A DNA stretch of 29,367 nucleotides from Planctomycetota bacterium (GCA_021798635.1 JAJZGH010000019.1:1-29367); one strand, 5' to 3'. Numbered from the stretch's first letter, positions 16,011 to 24,658 are shown. A program made the numbers and translations. Notes: generated by a model from the letters alone, not told the origin.

Positions 16011-16621
16011 CCCAAAATCCCCGAGCGCTGCATATCGAGAATCCATTGGGGCGTTTCCTGGATATAGTCAATCATTTCCTTTTGGCGGCGGTTGTAATAC
16101 CACGCCAGGTAGCCCTGCCAGCCGATACCGAATATCCCCACCGAAGCGTAGGCTCCGTAGAGCATTAGTTTTATCATGGGCATCATCTGCTGTTCCGCGA
16201 TACCAAGGTTGCTAAGCGTGGCACCGGTGGAGGCCAAATCCTTGTCGGTTCCCAATGCGATGGTCAGACACCACCAGGCGCTAATGACCACGAACATGGC
16301 ACCGAGCAACATCTGATTCCGACTAAGGGTTCGGAAAACATCCGGATCCATTCGGCGGATTCGCTGTTCACCGCGATGTTCAATAACCCCGCCCACAATC
16401 ATCCACACGCCCATGATCAAAGAAGAAATGCTGATGCCGCCCCAACAGGAGAACATCGCGGTCACCACCCCCATCAGGATCAGCCCGACATATTCGCGAT
16501 GGGCGACGCGAGCAGCGCGCCAAAGCTGCGAGGCATGCATACGGGCCTCACCAATTTGCGCCAGTTGCTCCTGCGAGAGCGGGCCGGCGTTTTCATCTGA
16601 ATCCGCAGATCGTTTCATCAT
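16007..16621 (-). CDS. Small integral membrane protein of unknown function
   Basis: 204 residues from ATG 16621, which follows AGGGA at 5 nt; the open frame extends upstream to 16717 but without a ribosome-binding site. A charged N-terminus of ~45 residues precedes hydrophobic segments: VGLILMGVVTAMFSCWGGIS, SLIMGVWMIVGGVI, LLGAMFVVISAWWCLTIALG and LMLYGAYASVGIFGIG. This gives four membrane spans, with a positively charged cytoplasmic-type end (YYNRRQKEMIDYIQ). I do not recognise a family. It is convergent with the metallo-hydrolase and its stop codon lies inside the other's end. Nothing in the sequence gives its function. Confidence 0.72.
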   Translation of the reverse strand: MMKRSADSDENAGPLSQEQLAQIGEARMHASQLWRAARVAHREYVGLILMGVVTAMFSCWGGISISSLIMGVWMIVGGVIEHRGEQRIRRMDPDVFRTLSRNQMLLGAMFVVISAWWCLTIALGTDKDLASTGATLSNLGIAEQQMMPMIKLMLYGAYASVGIFGIGWQGYLAWYYNRRQKEMIDYIQETPQWILDMQRSGILG

Positions 16622-16964
16622 GCCATTCCCTATCAGCCGAAGTCGGTCCGGCAGCCGCGCTACAGCATAGCGGATTTCCGGAATTTCCGGCACTGCGCGT
16701 GTCGGTGGATGCGGCAAGGTTTCCGGGCAACGCGCCCGCGCCGGGAAACCTCACATAGCCGCCGGCCATGCCGGTGGTGGAACGCACCTCGACCGCACCC
16801 CGCTTCCTCTGGACCAGACGGTGCGATCTACCTTTGATTATGCGCCATTTCTGCCCTGCCCGGAAAATTTGCCACGCCCAGTTGCAGGCGTGACAGAGCA
16901 CTGGAAAAAGCGTAAACTGCGTGGTCTGGAAATTGTTGAAAGCCCGGAAGGATTCAATACACGC
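16622..16964. other. Divergent intergenic region containing a small mobile element
   Basis: Between the membrane protein and the helicase. Half of it is the inverted-repeat element at 16707-16879. Both neighbouring genes have frames that extend into this region, but those extensions coincide with the element and are probably not translated. Confidence 0.65.
16707..16879 (-). mobile_element. Small non-autonomous (MITE-like) element, copy A
   Basis: 173 bp. Inverted ends are GGATGCGGCAAGGTTTCCGG on the left and, on the opposite strand, GGGCGTGGCAAATTTTCCGG on the right. The interior, read on the minus strand, aligns along its full length with copy B (24667-24840), sharing for example TCCACCACCGGC and GCCGGCGGCTATGTGA. 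The left end is more diverged and I find no target duplication, so this looks like the oldest copy or one with an altered end. Confidence 0.8.
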
Positions 16965-19900
16965 ATGACCACGAACTTGGGCGAATATACCGGGAACTTC
17001 ACCGCCGATGACATTGCCAGAGCGCGGCAATATTTTTCCGAGAAACGGGTCAGCCGCATCGAATTTGATCCCGTTACGTCCATGATTTCCGGCATCGTTA
17101 AAGAAGATGATAACACCCTGTTTACCGTGAAAATCCTTGTACAGCAATTGCCCGGCGGACGGATACACCTGCTGCCGGTTTGTGAATGCGGCTCAATGAA
17201 AAGATGCCATCACGTACCGGCGGTGCTGATTGCCATCGGTGGTGCGGAAACCATTACACTTTTCCTCAGGGAGGTGGCGGAACAGGAAGCCTATTTCCGG
17301 CGCCATCCGGAAGCCCGCCCCGATCTGTCGGCACTGATGCCCGCGCCGCAAGCCCCCGATCGCCGCGCTGCCGAGCCGGAGGGCAGGGAATCACTGCCCT
17401 GGGAAGTTCAGCAATGGCAGTCGCAACTGCGGAGCATTCAGGAACCCGGTGAATCCCGGCAAACAGTGCGAAAACAAAAACCGGCCCATACACGCATTGT
17501 CTATCTTCTGGAAGCCAGCCCACGCCAGCGCCATCTGCTGGAATTCTCCATATTAAAAGTGACGGTTACAAAAAAAGGCACCCTTTCGGCACCGCGCACC
17601 TATACGCCTTCCTTTCAGAGAAAATTCGGCCGGGATGTTACAGATGATGATGTGTACATATTCCGCATGTTATGCGGAGTTGACCCGGACAATCCGTCTC
17701 CGGTCGGCGCTATTTACGACGACTTTTCAACCAAGATTCTCGAAACAATGGTCGCGACCCAGCGCTGCTATTTCGAGAACCTCAAGGCTCCTCTGACCTG
17801 GGATAAGCCCCGCCCGGGAAAGGCCGCCTGGATGACCGATAGCGACCTCCGGCAGCACACCAGTATTACCGTGGAACCGCCGGGGCAAGTTTTTATCGGC
17901 TCACCGATGCTGTATCTGGACGCCGCCGCCAACACCATCGGACCGGTTAAAATGCAGGTTCCCGTGAACGTTGCGCAAAAGTGGCTCTCCGCCCCGCCGA
18001 TTGAGCCGCGATACCATAAGGCCATTGCCGAGTTTTCGACCGCCCTGCATTTACCTGCCCCGCCGCCAATTCCGGAAGCTACCCCGCTTAAAACAGTGAC
18101 CCAATCGGTCTTAACATTGCACAGCGGATTATGGCGCGGTGCGGCAAGCTTCACCACGCCGGAAGCTGCGGAAATGGACGAATTTGTGCATTGGGGAACG
18201 GTTCATTTTAACTACGGCCCGGTGCGCGTATCAGGCGGTAACCACGCCGCCATACTGGATAAATTTATTGATGGACAGCGCTATCAGATTTCCCGCGACA
18301 CGGCTCTGGAGAAGCAGCGTACCGAACAGTTGCGTTCTGCGCGGCTTCTTCTAAAGGACCCGCGGGAATTGATGGTCCCGGAAGAGTATCCAACGGAGCT
18401 TATCTGGACACTGAATTCCAGTCATCTGGCCAACTGGCAGAATTGGATGTCGGCAGCCATGCCCGCGCTGGAGCAGCAAGGCTGGACAATTGAATATGAC
18501 GCATCATGCAAATTGCGCCGGGCGGAAATCGAAGACTGGTTTATGGATACCAGCGCTGCCGATGAATCTGACAACGACTGGTTTAACGTGGATCTGGGCA
18601 TCGTTGTTGACAATGAGCGGATCAGCCTGGTTCCGCTGCTGCGGAAAATATTTATCGCACGCGGGGAACAATCGCGCGATCGGTTCCTGAAAGAACCGCT
18701 GGAAATTCAACTTCCCGACGGGCGGTATGTGCGCCTGGAACCCCAGCGCCTGGAACGCATTCGCGATCTGCTGTTGGAATTATTTGATGCAAACGGCAGC
18801 GGGCCGCTGCGAGCGGATCGCCTCCGGGCGGCGCAGTTCGCAGGCGTGGATGGCTGGCATTGGTCAGGCAGTCAACAGGTGCGCGATCTGATTCATCGCA
18901 TCCGCACCGCCTCCACTACAGCCACAGAACCGCCGCCGGGGCTGGAGGCGACACTGCGTCCATATCAGCAGCATGGTCTGACATGGCTGCAATTTTTAAG
19001 GGATTGTAATCTTTCAGGCATACTGGCCGATGACATGGGCCTGGGAAAAACCGTTCAAACCCTGGCTCATCTGTTGTGTGAAAAACAGGCCGGTCGGCTG
19101 GATCGGCCCGCGCTGGTGGTAGCGCCCACCAGCCTGATGGGAAACTGGCGGCAGGAGACCCAGCGCTTCGCACCAGCCTTGCGGGTGCTGATCCTGCATG
19201 GCTCCGGGCGGAAAGAACATTTTGAACAGTTAAGTCAATATGATCTGATTGTCACCAGTTACCAACTGCTGGCGCGGGATGAAGAATTTCTAACCAAGCA
19301 ACCTTATCATCTGGTGATTCTGGACGAAGCGCAGATGGTAAAAAACCCCAATACCCTGTACGCCCAGGCCGCGCGGAAACTGGTTACCCGCCACCGCCTG
19401 GCCTTAACCGGAACGCCCATGGAAAATCACCTGGGAGAACTCTGGGCGATTTTTGATTTCCTGATGCCGGGCTTTCTGGGAAATAATCGGCAGTTTAGGC
19501 AGTTGTACCGCGACCCAATCGAAAAGCTTGGTGACAGCTCACGGCGCAAGGCGCTTGCGCAGCGCATTGCACCCTTGATACTGCGGCGAAGAAAAAGCGA
19601 AGTGGCCCTGGAGCTGCCGCCAAAAAATGAAATGGTTCAGGAAATTGAACTCTCCGGTGCCCAGCGGGATTTATATGAAAGCATCCGGGTCACCATGGAA
19701 AGCCACGTCCGCGATCAGATCGCCAACATGGGGCTGGCCCGCAGCCACATTTTTATCCTCGAAGCGTTGCTGAAATTGCGGCAGGTGTGCTGCGATCCGC
19801 GACTGCTGAAGCTGCCCAGCGCGCAAAAGGTCACGGAATCGGCCAAACTGGAATGGCTGGAGCAAACCCTGCCTTCCATGATTGAAGACGGACGGAAAAT

Positions 19901-20351
19901 TCTCCTTTTTTCCCAGTTTACCAGCATGTTGGAACTCATTGAAAAGAAACTCGGGGATCTGAAAATCAAATTTGTGCGCCTTACCGGTGACACCCGTGAC
20001 CGCGATACACCGGTTCGCAGTTTTCAGCGCGGCGAGGTGCCGGTGTTTTTAATCAGTCTCAAGGCCGGCGGGACCGGATTGAACTTGACCGCGGCGGACA
20101 CGGTGATTCACTATGATCCGTGGTGGAATCCGGCGGTGGAAAATCAGGCCACCGATCGGGCGCATCGCATCGGTCAGGATAAAACGGTGTTTGTCTACAA
20201 GCTTATCACCCAGGGCACCGTGGAAGAAAAGATCCAGGCCCTGCAAAAGCGCAAGCGCGAGCTGGTGGCCGGCCTGCTGGATGACACCGGCCAAACGCCA
20301 TTGAAACTCGGAGATGAAGAACTCCGCGCACTTTTTGCACCGCTGGGATAA
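16965..20351 (+). CDS. SNF2-family helicase/ATPase with N-terminal SWIM zinc finger
   Basis: 1128 residues from ATG 16965 (MTTNLGEYTG). GAAGGA lies 12 nt upstream. The frame stays open back to a GTG at 16821, but that stretch is the mobile element; GTG 16890 is another option. A SWIM zinc finger C-x-C-x5-C-x-H (CECGSMKRCHH) is at ~73-83, followed by a long central region. The SNF2 motor has ADDMGLGKT near 685 (ATP binding), LVILDEAQ near 785 (Mg/ATP hydrolysis), LTGTPMEN, SQFTSM, then LKAGGTGLNLTAADTV near 1035 and DRAHRIGQ near 1065. Such proteins move along double-stranded DNA and remodel protein-DNA complexes; bacterial members are linked to transcription recycling (HepA/RapA) or repair. 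The exact role is unknown. No nuclease domain or defence partner gene is adjacent. Confidence 0.93.
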   Translation: MTTNLGEYTGNFTADDIARARQYFSEKRVSRIEFDPVTSMISGIVKEDDNTLFTVKILVQQLPGGRIHLLPVCECGSMKRCHHVPAVLIAIGGAETITLFLREVAEQEAYFRRHPEARPDLSALMPAPQAPDRRAAEPEGRESLPWEVQQWQSQLRSIQEPGESRQTVRKQKPAHTRIVYLLEASPRQRHLLEFSILKVTVTKKGTLSAPRTYTPSFQRKFGRDVTDDDVYIFRMLCGVDPDNPSPVGAIYDDFSTKILETMVATQRCYFENLKAPLTWDKPRPGKAAWMTDSDLRQHTSITVEPPGQVFIGSPMLYLDAAANTIGPVKMQVPVNVAQKWLSAPPIEPRYHKAIAEFSTALHLPAPPPIPEATPLKTVTQSVLTLHSGLWRGAASFTTPEAAEMDEFVHWGTVHFNYGPVRVSGGNHAAILDKFIDGQRYQISRDTALEKQRTEQLRSARLLLKDPRELMVPEEYPTELIWTLNSSHLANWQNWMSAAMPALEQQGWTIEYDASCKLRRAEIEDWFMDTSAADESDNDWFNVDLGIVVDNERISLVPLLRKIFIARGEQSRDRFLKEPLEIQLPDGRYVRLEPQRLERIRDLLLELFDANGSGPLRADRLRAAQFAGVDGWHWSGSQQVRDLIHRIRTASTTATEPPPGLEATLRPYQQHGLTWLQFLRDCNLSGILADDMGLGKTVQTLAHLLCEKQAGRLDRPALVVAPTSLMGNWRQETQRFAPALRVLILHGSGRKEHFEQLSQYDLIVTSYQLLARDEEFLTKQPYHLVILDEAQMVKNPNTLYAQAARKLVTRHRLALTGTPMENHLGELWAIFDFLMPGFLGNNRQFRQLYRDPIEKLGDSSRRKALAQRIAPLILRRRKSEVALELPPKNEMVQEIELSGAQRDLYESIRVTMESHVRDQIANMGLARSHIFILEALLKLRQVCCDPRLLKLPSAQKVTESAKLEWLEQTLPSMIEDGRKILLFSQFTSMLELIEKKLGDLKIKFVRLTGDTRDRDTPVRSFQRGEVPVFLISLKAGGTGLNLTAADTVIHYDPWWNPAVENQATDRAHRIGQDKTVFVYKLITQGTVEEKIQALQKRKRELVAGLLDDTGQTPLKLGDEELRALFAPLG

Positions 20352-20374
20352 ACGGTGATTCGCATACGAACCGT
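20352..20374 (+). terminator. Hairpin directly after the helicase stop codon
   Basis: ACGG (20352-20355) with TTCG (20359-20362) pairs to CGAA (20367-20370) with CCGT (20371-20374), an 8-bp stem with a 3-nt bulge and CATA loop. No T-run follows, so termination is only possible. Confidence 0.35.
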
Positions 20375-20410
20375 AAGCGCACTCCGGCGTGGCCCGGCAG
20401 GAAAAAAGAG

Positions 20411-20515
20411 GGCAGTTGGTGCCCCCACTTGTAGAGCACCGGATGATAATCCGGTGGTTGATCCAGTGCCGCCGGGGCGGACGGGGTTACGGGTTACAGG
20501 TTACGGGTTACAGAG
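20411..20515 (+). repeat. Arm A of inverted repeat, tRNA-like core plus GTTACGGGTTAC units
   Basis: GAGCACCGGATGATAATCCG resembles a tRNA D-stem edge and anticodon arm: a CCGGA/CCGG-type stem around TGATAAT, which would give an Ile GAT anticodon. It is followed by three GGTTAC units. The acceptor and T arms do not form, so it is not a functional tRNA gene. Its inverted partner is at 20581-20680. Confidence 0.6.
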
Positions 20516-20580
20516 GAGTTTGGGAGTTTCCGGAAGCGTCGCCGCTCTCCTATTCTGCCCGCCAGGGTAAACCTGCCCGC

Positions 20581-20680
20581 TCCCTGTAACCTGTCCCCCG
20601 TAACCCGTAACCTCGGCCCGCAAACCCGCCACCGGGTTATCACCACGGTGCTCGATGACGCGAGGATGCCCCAAGTTGCC
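20581..20680 (-). repeat. Arm B of inverted repeat, tRNA-like core plus GTTACGGGTTAC units
   Basis: On the minus strand: GGCAACTTGGGG, then CGAGCACCGTGGTGATAACC CGGTGG, then GGTTACGGGTTACGGG and GGTTACAGG. The module order is the same as in arm A (GGCAGTTGG, GAGCACCG.TGATAA.CCGGTGG, GGTTACGGGTTACAGG). Confidence 0.6.
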
Positions 20681-20688
20681 AAACATCG

Positions 20689-20704
20689 TCCCGGCGCGCC
20701 GGGA
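20689..20704. terminator. Perfect GC palindrome after the DUF58 gene
   Basis: TCCCGGCGCGCCGGGA, 16 bp, 15 bp beyond the stop at 20719. It can fold only with a tiny GCGC loop and has no T-run; a terminator or binding site is possible. Confidence 0.3.
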
Positions 20705-20718
20705 TCGCAACCCGGTAA

Positions 20719-21924
20719 TTACCCGGACAGGCTCTCAGGGGCTACGGCAGCAAAGTCCGCCATTGCGCCGGCGGGGCCGGGTTGGGATGGGAAATAGAGC
20801 CAGTATTGGCTGTCCGGATCGTCCATACATAGCAGCGTGTAATTGCAGCCGGCGGGCACCATATCAAGGCGCGCGGTTTTTTCCGATAGCGCTATGACCA
20901 CGTGCTCCGCTTCACGGGACATACGATCTTCCTGAAGAGGATCTGCGGTGGGGCCATCGGGCGAGATGGCGGCCAGGTCAATGGTGGCCAGGGCTTCCAG
21001 AAGTATCTGGCGCTGACTGCGACCGGCGGTGATCAGGGTGGGTACGGATCGGCTATAACCGGTAATCTGCATGCCAACGGAAAAGTGGTCCATTAAGCCG
21101 CGGCACATCCAGGCGGCGGCCAATTCAATGGCCCGTTCGGCCAGAGCGGGGCCGTTGGGTACGGTTGCCCATGGGCGTAAATCCAGCGTGATAACAATGG
21201 TGGGCGGGGTGTCGGTGGTCATTTCCCGGACCATCAACTGTCCGGTGTGAGCGCTGCGGCGCCAGTGAATAGATCGGATGGCATCCCCGGATTGATATTC
21301 ACGAAGCCCAAAAAATTCGTCCGATCCGCCGCGCCGGGGAGAAGTTGTTGATCCGCCGGAGCAAAACGTGCGCGAGCGGGCAAGCAGTTCGCGGTTAAGC
21401 ATGCCGATACGCGGATAGACGGTGATACGGCGTGGTGCCCGAATATGCACCGCCCGGTTCAGGAAGCCGAAGGGAAATGAACAGCAGACTCTCTGTTCAC
21501 GCAGTTCGACAATTCCGCGATGCGTGGGCACCAGATGGGTCATCACCAGCGTGGTCTGCCCCGGCCCGAGGTGCAGGCAATAACCTTCGGGAACAACCGA
21601 GACGGCTCCCAGGAAGCGCGCCTCGGTAATACGAATAGCGCAGGAGGGCCAGAGGATTTTATGGTTCACCAGGCGGTAATGCACTTCCATGGGTTCACCG
21701 GCTACCGCGTGCGCACTGACCGATCGCGTGACTTCCAGCCGCCGCAGAAGTAAATCGCCCAATACTGCGGAGACCAAAAGGGTTCCCAGGACAATTCCCA
21801 GCGCCCAGAATAGAACATTGTTTTGACTGTTGAGAGCCGCGATAAGTACAAAGCAGGTAACGCCGGCGAAGACAAACCCGGTAAAGGTCAGCTCGTAATA
21901 CGTCATGTGCCGGTGTTTTCGCAT
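20719..21924 (-). CDS. DUF58 domain membrane protein (MoxR partner)
   Basis: 401 residues from ATG 21924, which has AAGGCGGT upstream; a TTG at 21975 would add 17 residues. Two hydrophobic spans near the N-terminus (LTFTGFVFAGVTCFVLIAAL and VLFWALGIVLGTLLVSAVL) are followed by a cytoplasmic or periplasmic region. The DUF58 signature is FFGLREYQSGDAIRSIHWRR, then TPPTIVITLDLR, which resembles the start of a von Willebrand A fold. DUF58 proteins are almost always encoded next to MoxR ATPases, as here (66 bp downstream of moxR), and are thought to act with them in maturing or assembling protein complexes at the envelope. The specific client is unknown. It is the last gene of the probable TPR-moxR-DUF58 operon. 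Confidence 0.88.
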   Translation of the reverse strand: MRKHRHMTYYELTFTGFVFAGVTCFVLIAALNSQNNVLFWALGIVLGTLLVSAVLGDLLLRRLEVTRSVSAHAVAGEPMEVHYRLVNHKILWPSCAIRITEARFLGAVSVVPEGYCLHLGPGQTTLVMTHLVPTHRGIVELREQRVCCSFPFGFLNRAVHIRAPRRITVYPRIGMLNRELLARSRTFCSGGSTTSPRRGGSDEFFGLREYQSGDAIRSIHWRRSAHTGQLMVREMTTDTPPTIVITLDLRPWATVPNGPALAERAIELAAAWMCRGLMDHFSVGMQITGYSRSVPTLITAGRSQRQILLEALATIDLAAISPDGPTADPLQEDRMSREAEHVVIALSEKTARLDMVPAGCNYTLLCMDDPDSQYWLYFPSQPGPAGAMADFAAVAPESLSG

Positions 21925-21990
21925 GACTGCGGACCGCCTTGAAAATATTTGCTTTTCCGCCTTGCAGGCGGCCAAGCAACGGGCGCAGAA

Positions 21991-22917
21991 CTACATGGGA
22001 CAGGGAATATTCTGCAATAATTCCTGCATGATACGCACAGCGGTAGTAATATCACCGTTGGCCATGTAACTCTTGGTAATAACCCGGTGCGAGCAAACAG
22101 GAACCACCATTTCCTTGATGTCATCGGGTGTGACGTAATCGCGTTTATTCACCAACGCCAGAGCCTGCACCGCATGGGTAAGTGCTAAAGAACCGCGGGG
22201 TGAAATACCCGTATGCAAAAGTTCGTGCGTGCGTGTGGCAGTGACGATATCCAGCATGTATTCCAGCAGCAGCGGGTCAATTTTCACCTGCCCCGCCTGC
22301 CCCTGCAGGGCTTCCACTTCTTCGCTGGAAAGTACCGGGTCCAGGGTATCAAGCCGATGCTGGCCCGGCTGCTCGCGCAAGATGGCCAGTTCACGGTCGC
22401 GTTCGGGATAACCGAGCTGAATCCGCAGCAGGAACCGGTCCAGCTGATTTTCCGGCAGGAAATAGGTGCCTTCAAATTCAAAGGGATTCTGGGTGGCCAC
22501 GACCATAAAGGGGCGGGGAAGCTGGAGGGTCTGGCCGTCAACGGAGACGGAATTTTCGTTCATCGCCTCCAGGAGACTGCTTTGGGTGCGTGGCGTGGTG
22601 CGGTTAATTTCGTCCGCCAGAACAATATTGGCGAAAATGGGACCGGGCTTAAAAGTGAATTCCTGTCGTTCCTGATTGTAGACCGATACGCCGAGAATAT
22701 CGCTGGGCAGCAGATCGGGCGTAAGCTGGATGCGGCTGAACTGGCAGTTGATACTGCGGGCCAGGGCCCTGGCAAGAACCGTTTTTCCCACACCGGGAAC
22801 ATCTTCAATCAGCACATGGCCGCGGGCCAGTAACCCCACAAGCAGGTGTGTGACCACTTCGGGACGACCGAAGAAAACCGTTTGGATATTTTTTCGCAGT
22901 CTTTCCAGCGGATTCAT
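21991..22917 (-). CDS. moxR: MoxR-family AAA+ ATPase
   Basis: 308 residues, the normal length. Walker A is DVPGVGKT near 39-46, Walker B is IVLADEINR near 98-106, sensor 1 is ATQNP, and the sensor-2/arginine region is GISPRGSLAL. All identify a MoxR ATPase of the chaperone-like type. ATG at 22917 follows AGGA. It lies 66 bp after the TPR lipoprotein gene and just before the DUF58 gene, the usual gene order of such modules, although no VWA (BatA/BatB) genes follow. MoxR proteins use ATP to help assemble or activate protein complexes. Client unknown. Confidence 0.95.
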   Translation of the reverse strand: MNPLERLRKNIQTVFFGRPEVVTHLLVGLLARGHVLIEDVPGVGKTVLARALARSINCQFSRIQLTPDLLPSDILGVSVYNQERQEFTFKPGPIFANIVLADEINRTTPRTQSSLLEAMNENSVSVDGQTLQLPRPFMVVATQNPFEFEGTYFLPENQLDRFLLRIQLGYPERDRELAILREQPGQHRLDTLDPVLSSEEVEALQGQAGQVKIDPLLLEYMLDIVTATRTHELLHTGISPRGSLALTHAVQALALVNKRDYVTPDDIKEMVVPVCSHRVITKSYMANGDITTAVRIMQELLQNIPCPM

Positions 22918-22983
22918 GCGTTTTGTATTCCTGTCTCGCCCGGATCGGGGCGGTGATTGGCACAGGCCCGAAGTTCCGCGGCC

Positions 22984-23973
22984 TTAGTGCGATGATTGCG
23001 AAAAACGCCGGACCAGCTTTTCAATCAGCGGCTGATCCGGATTCAGTTCGAGACTCTTACGCCAGTAGGCAATTGCTTTGCGGCGCAGCGCCGGATCACC
23101 ACCCTGAGATTGTAAAGCCATGGCCATATCTACAACCCCAAGACCGTTGAGCGCGGGCGGATAATCAGCTTTGAGCTTCAATGCGGCGTGATACGCGGCC
23201 CTGGCTTGCGGCAGATTGCCCATACGATAATAGGCATACCCCAACCGTTCCTGCACCAAGGCGGACGGAGCGAGTTTGCCCGCGGTTTTAAGCACCCGCG
23301 ACGCCATGGCATACTGTTTACCATTGAGGTACACCGCCGCCATATCCAGATATATCGCTGATTGATGGGGCTTTAACTCCAGGCTGGATTTGAAATAATG
23401 CAGAGCTTTTCGACCATAATGCGGGTCAACATTGGCAGCCTCGGCGTATATGGCACCCAGGTTAGCCAGAGACGAAAATGACCGGGCACCGTTGGCCAGC
23501 GCGCGACGACCGTAAATAACGCCAAAGATCGGCTGGCCGGTCTGGGCGTAGGCCACGGCCAGATTCATCGTAGCATTGCCATTTTTCGGTTCAACCTGCA
23601 ACGATTGCTGATAGGCGGCCACGGCACTTTGAAAGTTATGGACCGCCTGAAAGCTTACACCCAGTTCATACCAACCGTGAAAGCTTTTGGGATTTAATTT
23701 GACGGCGTGCTGATAATCATGAATTGCGTTATGCTCCTGTCCCTGTTTGCGATAAATATCACCGCGGGCTTCATAAGCCAGTACCATATTCGGATTCTGT
23801 TTAATTGCCTGGGTGAGTTCGGCGAGGGCCTTTTGTGTCTTTCCGCTTTCAATATCTAACTGGCCGTGCACATAATGACTGATGGCCGTTGAGGAGTTGT
23901 TCTGGCTGGTGCATCCGCCAAGCCAGAGAGAACCGGCCATCGCCAACGGTAAAAGAAGAAAACGTTTCGTCAT
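22984..23973 (-). CDS. TPR-repeat lipoprotein
   Basis: 329 residues from ATG 23973, preceded by GAGGGG; the frame runs up to 24030 without a ribosome-binding site. The start MTKRFLLLPLAMAGSLWLGGC is a lipoprotein signal with lipobox LGGC. At least seven tetratricopeptide repeats follow, with the usual W/Y..LG......A...Y..AL...P pattern (for example WYELGVSFQAVHNFQSAVAA and ALNGLGVVD). It is probably anchored to a membrane facing the periplasm and serves as a docking scaffold. It is upstream of moxR and DUF58 with short spacing, consistent with one operon and joint function. TPR scaffold proteins are common partners of MoxR modules. Confidence 0.88.
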   Translation of the reverse strand: MTKRFLLLPLAMAGSLWLGGCTSQNNSSTAISHYVHGQLDIESGKTQKALAELTQAIKQNPNMVLAYEARGDIYRKQGQEHNAIHDYQHAVKLNPKSFHGWYELGVSFQAVHNFQSAVAAYQQSLQVEPKNGNATMNLAVAYAQTGQPIFGVIYGRRALANGARSFSSLANLGAIYAEAANVDPHYGRKALHYFKSSLELKPHQSAIYLDMAAVYLNGKQYAMASRVLKTAGKLAPSALVQERLGYAYYRMGNLPQARAAYHAALKLKADYPPALNGLGVVDMAMALQSQGGDPALRRKAIAYWRKSLELNPDQPLIEKLVRRFSQSSH

Positions 23974-24237
23974 GAGAGAAACCCCTCGGCAACAAAAATG
24001 CCTGCTAATAACACCACATCCAGTCCGCACGCCGGCGGCGGAACCGAAAACCGCCGCCCGGATATACCAATTTTTACAATCGGCAATCCGCTTATCGGGC
24101 CAACCCAGTCATTATCGGCTCAAAAATGAAAACCGGCCAATAAAAGTTACGGGCATGGGTCCGCGTGCGACAATTGCCGTGGCAAGAACCGTGGAAATCA
24201 ATCCTAATTTGCAGGCTTGACAGCGCACTAGAACCCG

Positions 24238-24456
24238 TTATTGCGCCGGCACAGGTTTGTCAGACAACTGCGTGGGCCGATTGAGCATCAGGACTTGCTC
24301 GGCATTATCCGGAACCTGCAGCCAATCTGTCGCCATGGCGTGGTCAATGCGAACAGCGTTTTGCCCCGGCGTGTCGGTGAGGGTTTGACATCCCGCCAAC
24401 ATCGGCAAGACAGCCGCTGCGCCAACGATAAGTAAAAGTGTCGCATACCGCTTCAT
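24238..24456 (-). CDS. Small lipoprotein of unknown function
   Basis: 72 residues from ATG 24456, which has a perfect GGAGG at 7 nt; the upstream in-frame ATG (24480) is less good. MKRYATLLLIVGAAAVLPMLAGC is a clear lipoprotein signal with lipobox LAGC. The mature part is only ~50 residues, with no known domain (QTLTDTPGQNAVRIDH... to ...KPVPAQ). It stands 265 bp upstream of the TPR lipoprotein on the same strand and may be a separate unit with its own promoter. Such short lipoproteins are often envelope stress or anchoring proteins, but nothing specific can be said. Confidence 0.75.
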   Translation of the reverse strand: MKRYATLLLIVGAAAVLPMLAGCQTLTDTPGQNAVRIDHAMATDWLQVPDNAEQVLMLNRPTQLSDKPVPAQ

Positions 24457-24505
24457 GCAATAGCCTCCAAAGCAAGACATCCGCCCCGCGGTTAAATCGG
24501 GTAGT

Positions 24506-24533
24506 TTTTATCCGCCCACGCTCTGCGTGTCAA
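24506..24533 (-). promoter_or_regulatory. Sigma70-type promoter for the small lipoprotein gene
   Basis: Minus-strand TTGACA (24533-24528, perfect) and ATAAAA (24511-24506) are 16 bp apart, ~50 nt upstream of the start at 24456. Confidence 0.5.
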
Positions 24534-24658
24534 ATAAATTGTCCGTAAAACCGGTTAATTTCAGATTCCGAACCCCGGTGGTCCGGAGGGTTCAACCGAT
24601 TCTAGTTTTTCATTTTCCCACAAAAGCGCCAATATATCCAGCGAGCGCGTGGCGAATC

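Larger units (their letters stand above)
20375..20718. other. Intergenic region filled by an inverted repeat with tRNA-like arms
   Basis: No gene. It contains the two arms at 20411-20515 and 20581-20680 and a GC palindrome at 20689-20704 just past the end of the DUF58 gene. Confidence 0.65.

Noticed and set aside
16593..17168. A 191-residue minus-strand open frame.
   Set aside because: It is antisense to the start of the helicase, then element copy A, then the start of the membrane protein; no coherent domain.
16965..20351. The SWIM-SNF2 helicase as part of an anti-phage system (DISARM- or Dnd-like).
   Set aside because: No methyltransferase, nuclease, phospholipase D or DUF1998 partner is adjacent; the neighbours are unrelated, so a lone remodelling enzyme is the safer reading.
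20425..20470. A tRNA-Ile-like stretch.
   Set aside because: The anticodon arm resembles one, but no acceptor stem or T arm with TTCGA can be formed, so it is not annotated as a tRNA gene.
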